Source: Urbifossiella sp046350095
Lineage (GTDB): Bacteria; Planctomycetota; Planctomycetia; Gemmatales; Gemmataceae
Assembly (NCBI GenBank): GCA_046350095.1
Contig: JAXMBA010000002.1
Span: 1,736,001 to 1,800,000 of the forward strand
Reading direction: 5' to 3'
Length of the DNA: 64,000 bases
Position numbers and translations under genes: made by a program. The first letter of the stretch is position 1, and every line of letters starts with the position of its first letter. Shown one piece after another: positions 1 to 8,761 of this stretch. The notes beneath the pieces were generated by a model that saw nothing but the letters and a program-made list of their open reading frames with translations, searched no databases and was not told the DNA's origin.

Positions 1-2951
1 CGTTCCTCCCCGGCCGCCTCCGCACACCGATGCGGCACCCGGTCATCGTCGGCGGCACGGTGTACGTCCCGAACGGAGACCGGGTTCGCAGCTTCGACCT
101 GAAGACCGGTGACGAAACCCACGCCGGCGCGGGGAGGTTCTTCGACCCCGACGCCGCCGGTACGCTGTCGGCGGCCGCGGGCCGGCTGTTCCATCGGGTC
201 GGCGCGCCGGCGATACGGCCGCCCGAGGCGAAGGCGGGTAAGGTGGGTGATGCTGCCCTCGCCGCGGTCGCCCGGCCGGAAGGGTCGGCGCCGAGCGCGC
301 TGCCGTTGCGGGAGGCGTGGAGGCTGCCGCCGCCCGCGGCCGGTGAGACCCGCGGGCCGGCCGTGTGGGAGGGCGCCCCGCTGGCGGCCGACGGCCGGCT
401 GTACGCCGCGTTCGCCCGGTTCGACGGCGGCCGGGTGGCGCACGCGCTGGTCTGCTACGACCCGGCCGACGCCGACGACACCCCCCGCCCGGCGTGGGTG
501 ACGGAGGTGAGTGACAGCCCGTTGTCAACGGGGGCCGAGGGCCGGCCGCGGCAGGAGTTGGTGACGCGGGCCGGGCGGAACGTGGTGCTGGCGACGAACG
601 CCGGGGCGGTGGTCGCGGCGGACGCGGCGACCGGGAAGCGGGCGTGGGGCTTCGCCTACCCGCGGGCGGCGAAGCGACCGAACGACTCCAACCGGTCGGC
701 CGACCCGGCGCCGGCGGTCGCGGCCGGCGGGCGGGTGTTCGTCGCCCCCGCCGACGCCGACCGCGTGTACGCCCTCGACGCCGAGACCGGCCGCGTGGTG
801 TGGGAGAGCACGCCCGTCGACGGGGCACAAATTCTCGGCGTCACCGACGGCCGCGTCGTGGTGACCGTCACCGGCCCGCTCCGCGGCGCGCGGGGGCTGA
901 GCACTGCCAACGGCTCGCACCGGCCGCCGGAGGGCTGGGCGCAGCACGACGGCGGCGGCCAGTTAACGTTCGGCCGCGGCCTCGTTGCCGACGGCGTCGT
1001 CTTCTGGCCGACGCGGTCGGCCGGGCTGGCGCTACTGAATTCGGCAACCGGCTACCCGCTGGCGCCCCCGCTGCCGTCGCCGCTCGGCCCGGGGGGGCCG
1101 GTCGGGAATCTGGCGTACGCCGACGGCGTGCTCGTGGTCGTGACTGCGACGGAGGTGATGGGTTACGTCGCCGAGGACCGCACGCCCCCGCCGCGCTCGG
1201 AGCCCGGGCCGCCTCGGTTCGACGCCCTCCTCGACGGCGCCGAGCGCCGGCTCGCCGCCGGCGACCGTGCGGGCGCCGAGAAGTTGCTGCTCGAAGCGGC
1301 GAAGGGCTCCGCCGCGGAGCGGGCACGCGCCGCGGCTCGGCTCGTCTTGCTGACGCCGCCGGGGACCGAAGAAGCGAACCTTCCGGTGGACGTGCGATCG
1401 CTCCTCACCCCGTTCGTTCGGCCGGAGTGGCTCCTGACGGCCGACGGGCAGTTCGTCACGCTCCACGAACTGCTGGCCCGCCACGCCGGCCGCGCCACCC
1501 CGGCACGCGCCCCGCCCGCGGTTCAACCAGCCGCCCCTGGCGAACCGTTCACCCTCGGCGCCGAAGCTCGCGTCCGCCGCACGGTGCCGTTCCCGCCCGC
1601 GACGTTCCCGCTTTGCCCCGTTCCGGGCGCGACCGGCACCCACGCCTTTGTCGCGAGTCCGCAACAGATCACCGCCTTGCCGCTTGCCGGCGGCGCGCCG
1701 CGCCCGTTGCCCGCGGCCGACCTGTTCACTCACGCCGCCGACCTCGGCGCCGGCTTTGTCGCCGCGGGACCGTTCGCGGTGGCGGTGTACGGCGCCGGCG
1801 ACGAACCCGAGTGGGTCTTTCGCCCACCCGCCACCGACGCGCTCCCGGACCGCCCCGGCCGCGTGCCGTTCCGCACCGGCGAGCGCCGCCCGCCGCCGCA
1901 CCTGTCTGCGTTCACGCTGGCGGGCGGCTGGCTCCTCGCCCGCGTCGGCGAGCACCATCTGGTCGGCCTCGATCTCGTCGGCCGGCGCGTCGGGTGGGTG
2001 CTCGGCGGGCACGGCCGGCCGCGGTACGAGCCGGTGGTGTTTCCCGGCGTGCCGGCGTTCGGACCGGATCTGTACGCCGCGGGGCCGCTCGCCGCGGTGC
2101 AACTGTCCGACGGCCGGCGGTGGTTCGTGAACGTGGCGACGGGGTGCGTCTGCGACCGCGGCGGCCGGTCGCTCGACGGGTCGGTGCCCACCGGCCACGG
2201 CGAACGCACGGCCGGGGCGCCGTGGGCGGCGCCGCCGGCACGGTTGACGGGCGACCGGATCGCCTTTTCAGACGGGCCGGGGCTCGTGCAGGTGTTCCGG
2301 CCGTCGCTCGACAAAACGGTCTGGACCTACGCTGCGACCGGCGACGCCAGCCTGAGCGGCGAGCCGCCGCGCGTCCGGGCTCTCGGCGGCGACGCCTTCG
2401 TGCTCGTCCGACGCAACCACGGCTGCGAGTTGGAGCGGTTGTCGTCGCTCGACGGCACGCAGGCCTGGGAGGAACCACTCTTCCTCGACGCGGGCCGTAT
2501 CGACCTGTCGGCGATCGACGCGGACGAGTCACGGGTGTACGTTCCGGTCGGCGAGAGGCTGCGGGCGTTCGACAAGGAGGACGGCTCGGCCGCGTGGGCA
2601 GCCGACCTGCCGAAGCTACGCGGTGCCGCCGGCTGGCGCGTGCGCGTCGGCCGGGACGTGGTGCTGGCCTATCCCACGGAGGCGATCCCCGCCGAACCGG
2701 TGGCGGACGTGTGGGCGCGCGTAGTGCGGTCGTTTGCTCGCGTGCCGACGGCGTGGCGGTTGCCACTGCTGACGGAAACGCTGGCCGAGACGTGGGGCGA
2801 GCGCGCGGTGCCGGTGCTGCTGTTCGACCCCGAGACGGGCGAGTTGTTGAAGCGGTTCACGCTCGCCGCCCGCGGCCCGGGGGTGACGACGCACCTCGCC
2901 GGCAACGCGATGGTCGTCGTCACTGGCGCCGGAGCCACGTGGGTGCGGTAG
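1..2951 (+). CDS. PQQ-like beta-propeller protein, N terminus outside the window
   Basis: The frame is open to the left edge; the first ATG (position 30) is preceded in frame by propeller-like sequence, so the true start lies upstream. The visible part is about 980 residues. It shows blade motifs of the PQQ/quinoprotein-like type, such as VYALDAETGRVVWES near 767-811, LRAFDKEDGSAAWAADL near 2561 and LLFDPETGELLKRF near 2819. A helical, TPR-like patch (around 1225-1350) separates two propeller halves. Such proteins in planctomycetes are usually exported and bind ligands or proteins; no catalytic residues are recognisable, so no enzyme activity is assigned. It converges on the ferredoxin gene with only 3 nt between stops. 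Confidence 0.75.
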   Translation, partial: FLPGRLRTPMRHPVIVGGTVYVPNGDRVRSFDLKTGDETHAGAGRFFDPDAAGTLSAAAGRLFHRVGAPAIRPPEAKAGKVGDAALAAVARPEGSAPSALPLREAWRLPPPAAGETRGPAVWEGAPLAADGRLYAAFARFDGGRVAHALVCYDPADADDTPRPAWVTEVSDSPLSTGAEGRPRQELVTRAGRNVVLATNAGAVVAADAATGKRAWGFAYPRAAKRPNDSNRSADPAPAVAAGGRVFVAPADADRVYALDAETGRVVWESTPVDGAQILGVTDGRVVVTVTGPLRGARGLSTANGSHRPPEGWAQHDGGGQLTFGRGLVADGVVFWPTRSAGLALLNSATGYPLAPPLPSPLGPGGPVGNLAYADGVLVVVTATEVMGYVAEDRTPPPRSEPGPPRFDALLDGAERRLAAGDRAGAEKLLLEAAKGSAAERARAAARLVLLTPPGTEEANLPVDVRSLLTPFVRPEWLLTADGQFVTLHELLARHAGRATPARAPPAVQPAAPGEPFTLGAEARVRRTVPFPPATFPLCPVPGATGTHAFVASPQQITALPLAGGAPRPLPAADLFTHAADLGAGFVAAGPFAVAVYGAGDEPEWVFRPPATDALPDRPGRVPFRTGERRPPPHLSAFTLAGGWLLARVGEHHLVGLDLVGRRVGWVLGGHGRPRYEPVVFPGVPAFGPDLYAAGPLAAVQLSDGRRWFVNVATGCVCDRGGRSLDGSVPTGHGERTAGAPWAAPPARLTGDRIAFSDGPGLVQVFRPSLDKTVWTYAATGDASLSGEPPRVRALGGDAFVLVRRNHGCELERLSSLDGTQAWEEPLFLDAGRIDLSAIDADESRVYVPVGERLRAFDKEDGSAAWAADLPKLRGAAGWRVRVGRDVVLAYPTEAIPAEPVADVWARVVRSFARVPTAWRLPLLTETLAETWGERAVPVLLFDPETGELLKRFTLAARGPGVTTHLAGNAMVVVTGAGATWVR

Positions 2952-2954
2952 CCG

Positions 2955-3311
2955 TTACTTCGTCGTCCATGCCGGCGGCGGGGCGATGTCGTCCGTCGGG
3001 CGCTTGCCGGTGTCAGCGCGGCCGCTGCCGGCCAGCCGCGAGATCACCCGCACCGTCATGTCGGCATCGCACGTCAGTTGGCAGCTCAGCCGCACGCCGG
3101 TCAGCCCCTTCGCCGCCAGCACCGACTTCTCCGCCTCCGTCATCCGCTCCGGCTCACCAGCCACGAACTCGACCTTGCATGTCGTGCATCGTGCGTTACC
3201 ACCACAGGCGTGTAGCTGGTCGGCACCAGCCTCGTCGGTGAGCGCCAGTACCAGCCGCTTGCCGGCCGGCACATCCACAGGGGCAGTTCCTTCGACCGTC
3301 AACATCGGCAT
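2955..3311 (-). CDS. 2Fe-2S ferredoxin
   Basis: This 118-residue protein has the plant/adrenodoxin-type cluster motif: Cys36-x5-Cys42-x2-Cys45 (CGGNARCTTC) and a fourth ligand at Cys77 (LSCQLTC). It should carry one [2Fe-2S] cluster and act as a soluble one-electron carrier; the partner cannot be told from the neighbours. The family is normally about 100 residues; the extra tail from residue 95 is proline-rich and probably disordered. An alternative ATG lies two codons downstream (MLTV). It is convergent with the propeller gene, with almost no room for a dedicated terminator. Confidence 0.88.
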   Translation of the reverse strand: MPMLTVEGTAPVDVPAGKRLVLALTDEAGADQLHACGGNARCTTCKVEFVAGEPERMTEAEKSVLAAKGLTGVRLSCQLTCDADMTVRVISRLAGSGRADTGKRPTDDIAPPPAWTTK

Positions 3312-3379
3312 TGCGGCTCTCCGGGGGCGACGGCGTCATCATAGCTGCCCGGCCGGCCGGAAGCCGGCCCCACGTCTGG

Positions 3380-3928
3380 CTACGCCGCCGGCGGCACGTT
3401 GTTACAGAGTGCCCACCTACCGCCCGGACCGAGCCGAAAGTTCAGCAGCGTATCACGGTGCACCCCCCACAGCCCCACCCGAATACCCTGCTCGCTCAGG
3501 GCCGCGCTTGCAATCTTGTCCAGCGCGAAAAACGAGATCGGGCACCCGATGGGAACCAACTGACCGACCACGATAAGCAGCGCGACGGCCGTCCCGAACA
3601 GGCGGCGTGCGAGGTCAAACGCCGCGACCACCCAGGCAACCGCACCAACCGCGGCGACCGCGGCGAGGACGACGAACACGCTGTCGTCGGTCGATCGGGC
3701 CGACTCGGATTGCGTGCCCTGTCGGGCGAAGAGCGCAACCGCGAGACTGGAATCGATCAAGAAAACTCGAATGAGCCGCCGTTGCGCCCAGCCGATCGCG
3801 GCCAGTTGATCGACCGGCAACCTGCCGTGGTGGTCGGCCCGGTGCGTCGAACCGGGCGCGCCGCCGCGGCCGTCGCATGCGGGGAGTAAGTCGTCGAGTC
3901 GGCGTTCAAACAACGGGCGGTCGCTCAT
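3380..3928 (-). CDS. hypothetical two-TM membrane protein
   Basis: I do not recognise this 182-residue protein. Residues about 84-104 and 108-128 are strongly hydrophobic and form a likely membrane hairpin; the first 60 residues are polar with several histidines, and the C-terminal 50 residues are mixed. It lies 49 nt downstream of the metalloprotease gene on the same strand and may be co-transcribed with it. Coding is supported by the uninterrupted frame and by a hydrophobic profile that reverse-strand frames here do not show. Function unknown. Confidence 0.55.
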   Translation of the reverse strand: MSDRPLFERRLDDLLPACDGRGGAPGSTHRADHHGRLPVDQLAAIGWAQRRLIRVFLIDSSLAVALFARQGTQSESARSTDDSVFVVLAAVAAVGAVAWVVAAFDLARRLFGTAVALLIVVGQLVPIGCPISFFALDKIASAALSEQGIRVGLWGVHRDTLLNFRLGPGGRWALCNNVPPAA

Positions 3929-3977
3929 CCTGCGGGCTCCGGTAGATCGGATTGCACCGCCGCGAGCGGCGGAAAAA

Positions 3978-5852
3978 TCACTGGTACTCGTACCCGATGT
4001 GGAACGTGATCCGCCCGTCCGGCAGGCGGCGGATGTTCGTTACGTGGACCGGCAGGCCGCCGCCGAGTTGGCTGCGGCTGCTCGGCACCGTGTACGGCGT
4101 GAACGCCGTGTTCGACTGGCTCGGGTACGGCACCGAGCCCAGGTACACCCGCGGCCCGCTCGCGCCCTCCACGCCGTGCGACTCCTCCAGGATCGGCCGG
4201 CCGTTCACCACCCGCCACACCAGCAGCCCGCTCGCCGGCAGCGACTCGTCGAACCCCTTCTTCTGGCGGTTCTCCAGGAGAAAGTACTCGCTGCCGTCGG
4301 CCCGCACCGCCACCTTCACGCACTGCGTGGGGTCGTCCTCAATCGGCCCCAGCACCAGCTTCTGCTTGACCCGCGGGTCAATCAGCGTCGGCTTCACCCA
4401 CCCGAGCTGCTCGCGGCACCACGCCGAGAAGTGCTGCGGCTTCCCCGTGTCCACCTGGTTCGACATCGCGCACCACACGCCCACGCCCTCCGAGCCGGGG
4501 AGTTCGGGCCGGGCGTACAGGTCCGGGAGGCCGAGCATGTGGCCGAACTCGTGGCAGAACACGCTGATGTTCCGCATCTTCGAGCCGCCCTCGTCCACGA
4601 TGAAGTACGGCCACCGCTTCCCGCCGAACGTCACGTTCGCCCGGTGCGGCCAGTAGATCGTCGACCGGGCCACGTTCGGCACCCGCCCGCCGGCGTAGAT
4701 GAAGAACATGCCGTCGAAGCCGTCGAGGGCGTCCTTCTTCTTGTCGGTCAGCTTGGTCAGCGACTCGGTCAGCAGGGCCAGCTTCTCGCGCTGCTCGATC
4801 CCGGCCCCGACGCCGGACGTGTACTCCGACCGCTTCTTCGACATCTGCATCCAGCCGAGGAACTTCCCTTCCAGGTGGAGCTTGCCGTAGCTGATTTCCT
4901 TGTAGTAGTCGTGCATACTCCCGTACACCTTCTCGCCGGTGGCGTTGCGGTCGGTGTACGTCCCCAGGCTAAACATCGACGCTTCCCAATCGGCGTCGGT
5001 GATCGCCGGGTTGTGCTTCACGTCGGGGTACTCGACGCCGACGATGGCCAGGCGGTAGGTGCCCTTCTTCCACGCCGACGGGATGCGGTCGTCCCACCCC
5101 CCCTTCCCCCCGGGGCCGGGTTGAATCACTCCTTCGGCGGCGAGCGTCGGCTGGGCCTCCACCCGTTTGCCGTCGCGCTCGGCCAGCACGTTGACGCGGT
5201 CGCCGGGCCGGCGGTCGGCCATCAGGTCGCGGAACGAGGTGTCGCCGTCCACGTCCTTGCCGTCGAGCTTCACGATCACGTCGCCGGCCTTCAGGCCGGC
5301 CACGGCCGCGGGACCGCCGGGCGTCACGTCGGTCAGCTTCACGCCCGGCCCCTTCGCCGAGCCCAGCTGAATACCGAGCACCGCCCGGCCGGCGGCGGCC
5401 AGCGGGCGGGTCGTGGCCTTCAACGTGGCGGCCACCTGGAGCGACTTGCCGCCGCGGTCCACGGCCACCTTCACCGTCTCACCGGCCAGGCGAGACCGGA
5501 GCGCGTCCTGTACCGCGGCCGGCGACGTGTAGCGGGTGCCGTCGATGGCGGCGACGACGTCGCCCTCTTTCAGCCCGGCGGCTTCGGCCGGCGAGTCCGG
5601 CTCGACCGCCTCGACGACGGCCTGGCCGTCCTTGCCGACGACGAGCAGGCCGAGGTAGCCGGCGGCGGTCGGGGCGGCGGGCACGGTGGCGGCGAACAAT
5701 TTGGGATCGGCCTTCACGGCGTCGGCGAGGGTGCGGTAGCCGGTGAGATCCACCCCGGGCCGCGGGGGCGGGGCGACGGGGAGCGGGTCGGCCGCAAAGG
5801 CGGCGACGACGGCGGCGAGCAGCGCCGCGGAAGCGAGCGTGGTGCGTGTCAT
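3978..5852 (-). CDS. secreted M6-type metalloprotease with two N-terminal PDZ domains
   Basis: The start is the ATG at 5852 because it begins a signal peptide (MTRTTLASAALLAAVVAAFA, residues 1-20); an upstream in-frame ATG at 5954 gives a non-signal extension. Two PDZ-like domains follow (about 64-150 and 158-235), each with the AGLKxGDV ligand-groove signature. From about residue 260 comes a zinc protease domain with HEFGHMLGLPD at 434-444: H434, E435, H438 and D444 fit the HExxHxxGxxD metzincin-like site of M6 (immune inhibitor A) peptidases. It probably cleaves extracellular or periplasmic proteins. PDZ domains placed before an M6 catalytic domain are unusual and may recruit substrates by their C termini. 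Confidence 0.85.
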   Translation of the reverse strand: MTRTTLASAALLAAVVAAFAADPLPVAPPPRPGVDLTGYRTLADAVKADPKLFAATVPAAPTAAGYLGLLVVGKDGQAVVEAVEPDSPAEAAGLKEGDVVAAIDGTRYTSPAAVQDALRSRLAGETVKVAVDRGGKSLQVAATLKATTRPLAAAGRAVLGIQLGSAKGPGVKLTDVTPGGPAAVAGLKAGDVIVKLDGKDVDGDTSFRDLMADRRPGDRVNVLAERDGKRVEAQPTLAAEGVIQPGPGGKGGWDDRIPSAWKKGTYRLAIVGVEYPDVKHNPAITDADWEASMFSLGTYTDRNATGEKVYGSMHDYYKEISYGKLHLEGKFLGWMQMSKKRSEYTSGVGAGIEQREKLALLTESLTKLTDKKKDALDGFDGMFFIYAGGRVPNVARSTIYWPHRANVTFGGKRWPYFIVDEGGSKMRNISVFCHEFGHMLGLPDLYARPELPGSEGVGVWCAMSNQVDTGKPQHFSAWCREQLGWVKPTLIDPRVKQKLVLGPIEDDPTQCVKVAVRADGSEYFLLENRQKKGFDESLPASGLLVWRVVNGRPILEESHGVEGASGPRVYLGSVPYPSQSNTAFTPYTVPSSRSQLGGGLPVHVTNIRRLPDGRITFHIGYEYQ

Positions 5853-6045
5853 GGCGCGAACACTTGGGGCCGGGAGGGGATAAGGCGGTTTTAGCCCCGC
5901 GGAGGTGAAGCGAAAATGAGAGGGGCGGCCCCCCGTCATTCGGACGGGGTGCATTGTGTGCCGCGTACCCCCCCGGGGGGTCGCGGCACGAATTGAGTCA
6001 AGTACACAAATCAGCGTTGTAGCACCGCCCGGGGTGGCGTTCTGG

Positions 6046-6051
6046 TATACT
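6046..6051 (+). promoter_or_regulatory. candidate extended -10 promoter for the kinase operon
   Basis: TATACT preceded by TGG (extended -10 form) lies about 100 nt upstream of the kinase start at 6150. No convincing -35 is found at 16-18 nt spacing (TTGTAG at 6017 is too far). It would give a leader of roughly 90 nt. It lies in the 297-nt divergent gap between the metalloprotease and kinase genes, where nothing else was recognised. Confidence 0.3.
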
Positions 6052-6149
6052 TCCTCCCAACCCGCCCGCGGCGCCCAATATTCCGCCCCGGGCGGCGAAC
6101 CTCCTGATTAAGAACCGGTGGACCGGTTCCGCACGGGGGCCGCGCGGCG

Positions 6150-7751
6150 ATGAAGTTCACCCACCGATCCGGACAGCGCCCGCTGGACGGGTTCACCATC
6201 AAGCGCGGCGTCGGCCAGGGCGGCTTCGGCGAGGTGTACTTCGCCGTGTCCGACGCCGGGAAGGAAGTCGCGCTCAAGCTCCTCCACCGCCACCAGGACG
6301 CCGAGCTCCGCGGCATCGCCCACTGCCTCAACCTCAAACACGCCAACCTCGTCCACCTCTACGACCTCCGCACCGACGACCGGGGCGCGAAGTGGGTCGT
6401 CATGGAGTACGTGTTCGGCGAGTCGCTCGCGCAGTGGATCAACCGCTACCCCACCGGCCTGCCGAGTGACCTGGTCCGCGAGTGGTTCGCCGCCATCGGC
6501 CGCGGCGTCGCCTACCTCCACGAGCAGGGCGTCGTCCACCGCGACCTGAAGCCGGCGAACATCTTCGTCGAGAACGGCCACCTGAAGATCGGCGACTACG
6601 GCCTGTCGCGGCGGATCAGCCTGAGCCAGGGCGGCGAGCTGACGCAGGGCGTCGGCACGCCGCACTACATGGCCCCGGAGATCAAGAGCGGCAACTACAC
6701 GCAGTCGATCGACATCTACGCCTGCGGCGTGATGCTGTACGAGATGCTCACCGGCCTGCCGCCGTTCGAGGGGCAGACGCCGATGGAGGTGCTGGTCAAG
6801 CACCTCACGGACACGCCCGACCTGGCGAAGGTGCCGGCGGCGTACCGTGCGGTCGTCGGCCGGGCGCTGGAGAAGGACCCGGCCGTCCGCTTCCCCACGA
6901 TGCGCGAGTTCGTGCGGGCGGTCGAGGAGGTCGGAAGCGACCCCGTGGCGAAGGCCGTGCCCGTGGGCCTGTTGAAGACGACCGCCGTGCCGGTGCCCCC
7001 GGCGCCGGCCGGGCCGCTCCCCGACGCGCGCCTCGCGCCCGTGGCGGCGCCGCCGACGCGGCGGTTCGCGTCCGGCCCGATCCCGGTCGGCGTGCGGACG
7101 TGGCTGACGCAGCGGCTCGGGGCGTTCGCCCTGGCCCCGGTCGTGGCGGGCCTCTGTACCGCCCCGTTCGTGCTGTTCGGCACGCCGCAGCCGTGGTCGC
7201 TCCTGGGGCGGATGATCCTGCTGTCCACGGCGCTGAGCTGGGGCGCGCTGGCCGTCGCCCGCACGCCGAAGGACAAGGCGTCCGGTTGGGGCCGGAAGTT
7301 CCAGATGCTCCTGGTCGGGCTCGCACTCGGCGGGTTCGCCTTCTGGCTCGACGGCTGGTCGGCGCCGCGCGGCGGCCCGGCGGCCGAGTCGGGCCGCGAC
7401 CTGACGCTCGGGACGTGGGCGCGGGTGAGCCCGGAGTTGTTCAGCACGGCGACGCGGTACGCCCTGTACTACGGCCTCGCGGTGGCCGCGTGCCCGTGGT
7501 GGGGCATGACCAACCGCCAGCGCAAGGAGCGGTTCAAGTTCAGCCGTGTGGTGCTGACGGGGATGGCCGGCGGGGTGCTCCTGTTCCTGTGGCCGTGGGG
7601 CTACTCGTCGGCGATGCTGAGCGTGTTCCCGCTGGTGATCGCGGCGGTGGCGGTGCAGGTGGTGAGCCCGTGGCAGGCGCCGCCGCCACCCCCGCCGCGG
7701 CCGCAGGTGGTGCGGGGTCCGGCGCCGCGGCGGAACCGGCAGTACGCGTAG
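6150..7751 (+). CDS. membrane-anchored Ser/Thr protein kinase
   Basis: A Hanks-type kinase domain fills residues about 14-275: glycine-rich loop GQGGFGEV, ATP-anchoring Lys43 (VALKLL), catalytic loop HRDLKPAN (D132, N137), DYG at 149-151 in place of DFG, and YMAPE in the activation segment. The second half (about 310-510) holds several hydrophobic segments, including LVGLALGGFAFWL and LLFLWPWGYSSAML, so the kinase faces the cytoplasm and is tied to the membrane by a polytopic tail rather than the usual single helix plus sensor. It is the first gene of a run with a lipoprotein, a HEAT-repeat protein and an ECF sigma factor, which makes the sigma factor or HEAT protein candidate substrates (inference). 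Confidence 0.9.
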   Translation: MKFTHRSGQRPLDGFTIKRGVGQGGFGEVYFAVSDAGKEVALKLLHRHQDAELRGIAHCLNLKHANLVHLYDLRTDDRGAKWVVMEYVFGESLAQWINRYPTGLPSDLVREWFAAIGRGVAYLHEQGVVHRDLKPANIFVENGHLKIGDYGLSRRISLSQGGELTQGVGTPHYMAPEIKSGNYTQSIDIYACGVMLYEMLTGLPPFEGQTPMEVLVKHLTDTPDLAKVPAAYRAVVGRALEKDPAVRFPTMREFVRAVEEVGSDPVAKAVPVGLLKTTAVPVPPAPAGPLPDARLAPVAAPPTRRFASGPIPVGVRTWLTQRLGAFALAPVVAGLCTAPFVLFGTPQPWSLLGRMILLSTALSWGALAVARTPKDKASGWGRKFQMLLVGLALGGFAFWLDGWSAPRGGPAAESGRDLTLGTWARVSPELFSTATRYALYYGLAVAACPWWGMTNRQRKERFKFSRVVLTGMAGGVLLFLWPWGYSSAMLSVFPLVIAAVAVQVVSPWQAPPPPPPRPQVVRGPAPRRNRQYA

Positions 7752-7778
7752 TCCGCTGCTCTCGGCCATGACCACTAA

Positions 7779-7876
7779 CCCATGACCCACCGATGACCAA
7801 GCCGAGTCCCACTCCGACCGCGATTCGCCCGACCGCCTCGGCCGTTAGGGGGTCATCGGTCGTTGGTCGTTGGCGC
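7779..7876. repeat. degenerate copy of the CCAATGACC inverted-repeat family
   Basis: Positions 7779-7801 match the left arm of the perfect element at 58009-58099 in 21 of 23 bases (core ACCCACCGATGACCAAG). About 50 nt later, 7851-7876 holds GGTCATCGG followed by two GGTCGTTGG words, a decayed right arm; CCGATGACC (7790-7798) and GGTCATCGG (7851-7859) still pair perfectly. The ATG of the downstream lipoprotein gene lies inside the left arm. Confidence 0.6.
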
Positions 7877-8740
7877 GCCTTCGCCCTGGTCCTGGCAGGG
7901 GTGATCGCGACCGGCTGCGGCGGACCGCGTAGTCCGTCCGAGGGCGGGGCGCGCACGCCGAAGGCGCAGGAGAATCGCAAGCTGGCCGAGAACCTGGCCG
8001 TCGCCGCCGCGGTCGGGGCGGCCACGGCCGAGGTCGCCGCACACCCGGAGTTGGAGAAGAAGACCCTGGCGTCGCGGGTGAAGGCCGGCATCGAGGTCTT
8101 GCTGCACCCGGAGCAGCGCGTGTCCACGCCGGTCCCGACGCCGGTCCCGACGCCACCCCCGGCACCGACCCCGCCGGCCGCCCCCACACCGCCGCCGCCG
8201 CCGGAGCAAGTCGTCCGCGTCGAGCTGGAGGTGAAGCCGGTGCCGCCCCCGACCGGGTCGGTGCTGGTCCGGGAGCGGGTGACGAGCGAGTTGCCGCTGC
8301 CGACCGAGGCCGAGGCCGAGGAGGCGACGCTCCAGGCCGCCGCGACGCGCGTCCGGGAGGCGTTCGCCAAGCTCGACCCGCCGCTGGACTACACGCCGAG
8401 CCCGGCGGCAGTGAAGGCCGAGTTCCTCCGCCGCGACACGCGCCTCGTCCGCCCGCCGACGGAGGCCGAGAAGGCCGCCCTGGCCCGCGTCGGGTACGCG
8501 TCCGACCGGGTGTACGTCGAGTACACGCTGGAGGCGACGGCGGAGCAGGTCCGCGAGATCCGCGGCCGCGAGCGCGTGGCGGGGGGCCTGAAACTGTTCG
8601 GGCTGCTGGCCGCGGCCGCCTCGGTCGGGTTCGTGTTCCTGCGCGTGGACGCGTGGTCGCAGGGGTATCTCACGAGCTGGCTGGCGTTCGTCGGTGCGGC
8701 CCTGGCCGGCGGGGCGGTTGTGGCGTACGTGTTCGCCTGA
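7793..8740 (+). CDS. lipoprotein with Pro-rich linker and C-terminal membrane segments
   Basis: This 315-residue protein starts with an ATG inside a repeat arm; no other in-frame start precedes the hydrophobic segment, so the first 27 residues appear to derive from repeat sequence. Residues 28-42 look like a lipoprotein signal ending in IATGC (Cys42). A helix-prone stretch (55-100) is followed by a proline/threonine linker (about 105-140) and a mixed domain; the last 50 residues contain two hydrophobic segments, the last ending near the C terminus. I recognise no domain. It sits 41 nt after the kinase and 21 nt before the HEAT-repeat gene in an apparent operon, suggesting a structural or sensing role with them. 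Confidence 0.6.
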   Translation: MTKPSPTPTAIRPTASAVRGSSVVGRWRAFALVLAGVIATGCGGPRSPSEGGARTPKAQENRKLAENLAVAAAVGAATAEVAAHPELEKKTLASRVKAGIEVLLHPEQRVSTPVPTPVPTPPPAPTPPAAPTPPPPPEQVVRVELEVKPVPPPTGSVLVRERVTSELPLPTEAEAEEATLQAAATRVREAFAKLDPPLDYTPSPAAVKAEFLRRDTRLVRPPTEAEKAALARVGYASDRVYVEYTLEATAEQVREIRGRERVAGGLKLFGLLAAAASVGFVFLRVDAWSQGYLTSWLAFVGAALAGGAVVAYVFA

Positions 8741-8761
8741 CCCTCACGCCCGGGGGCACCG

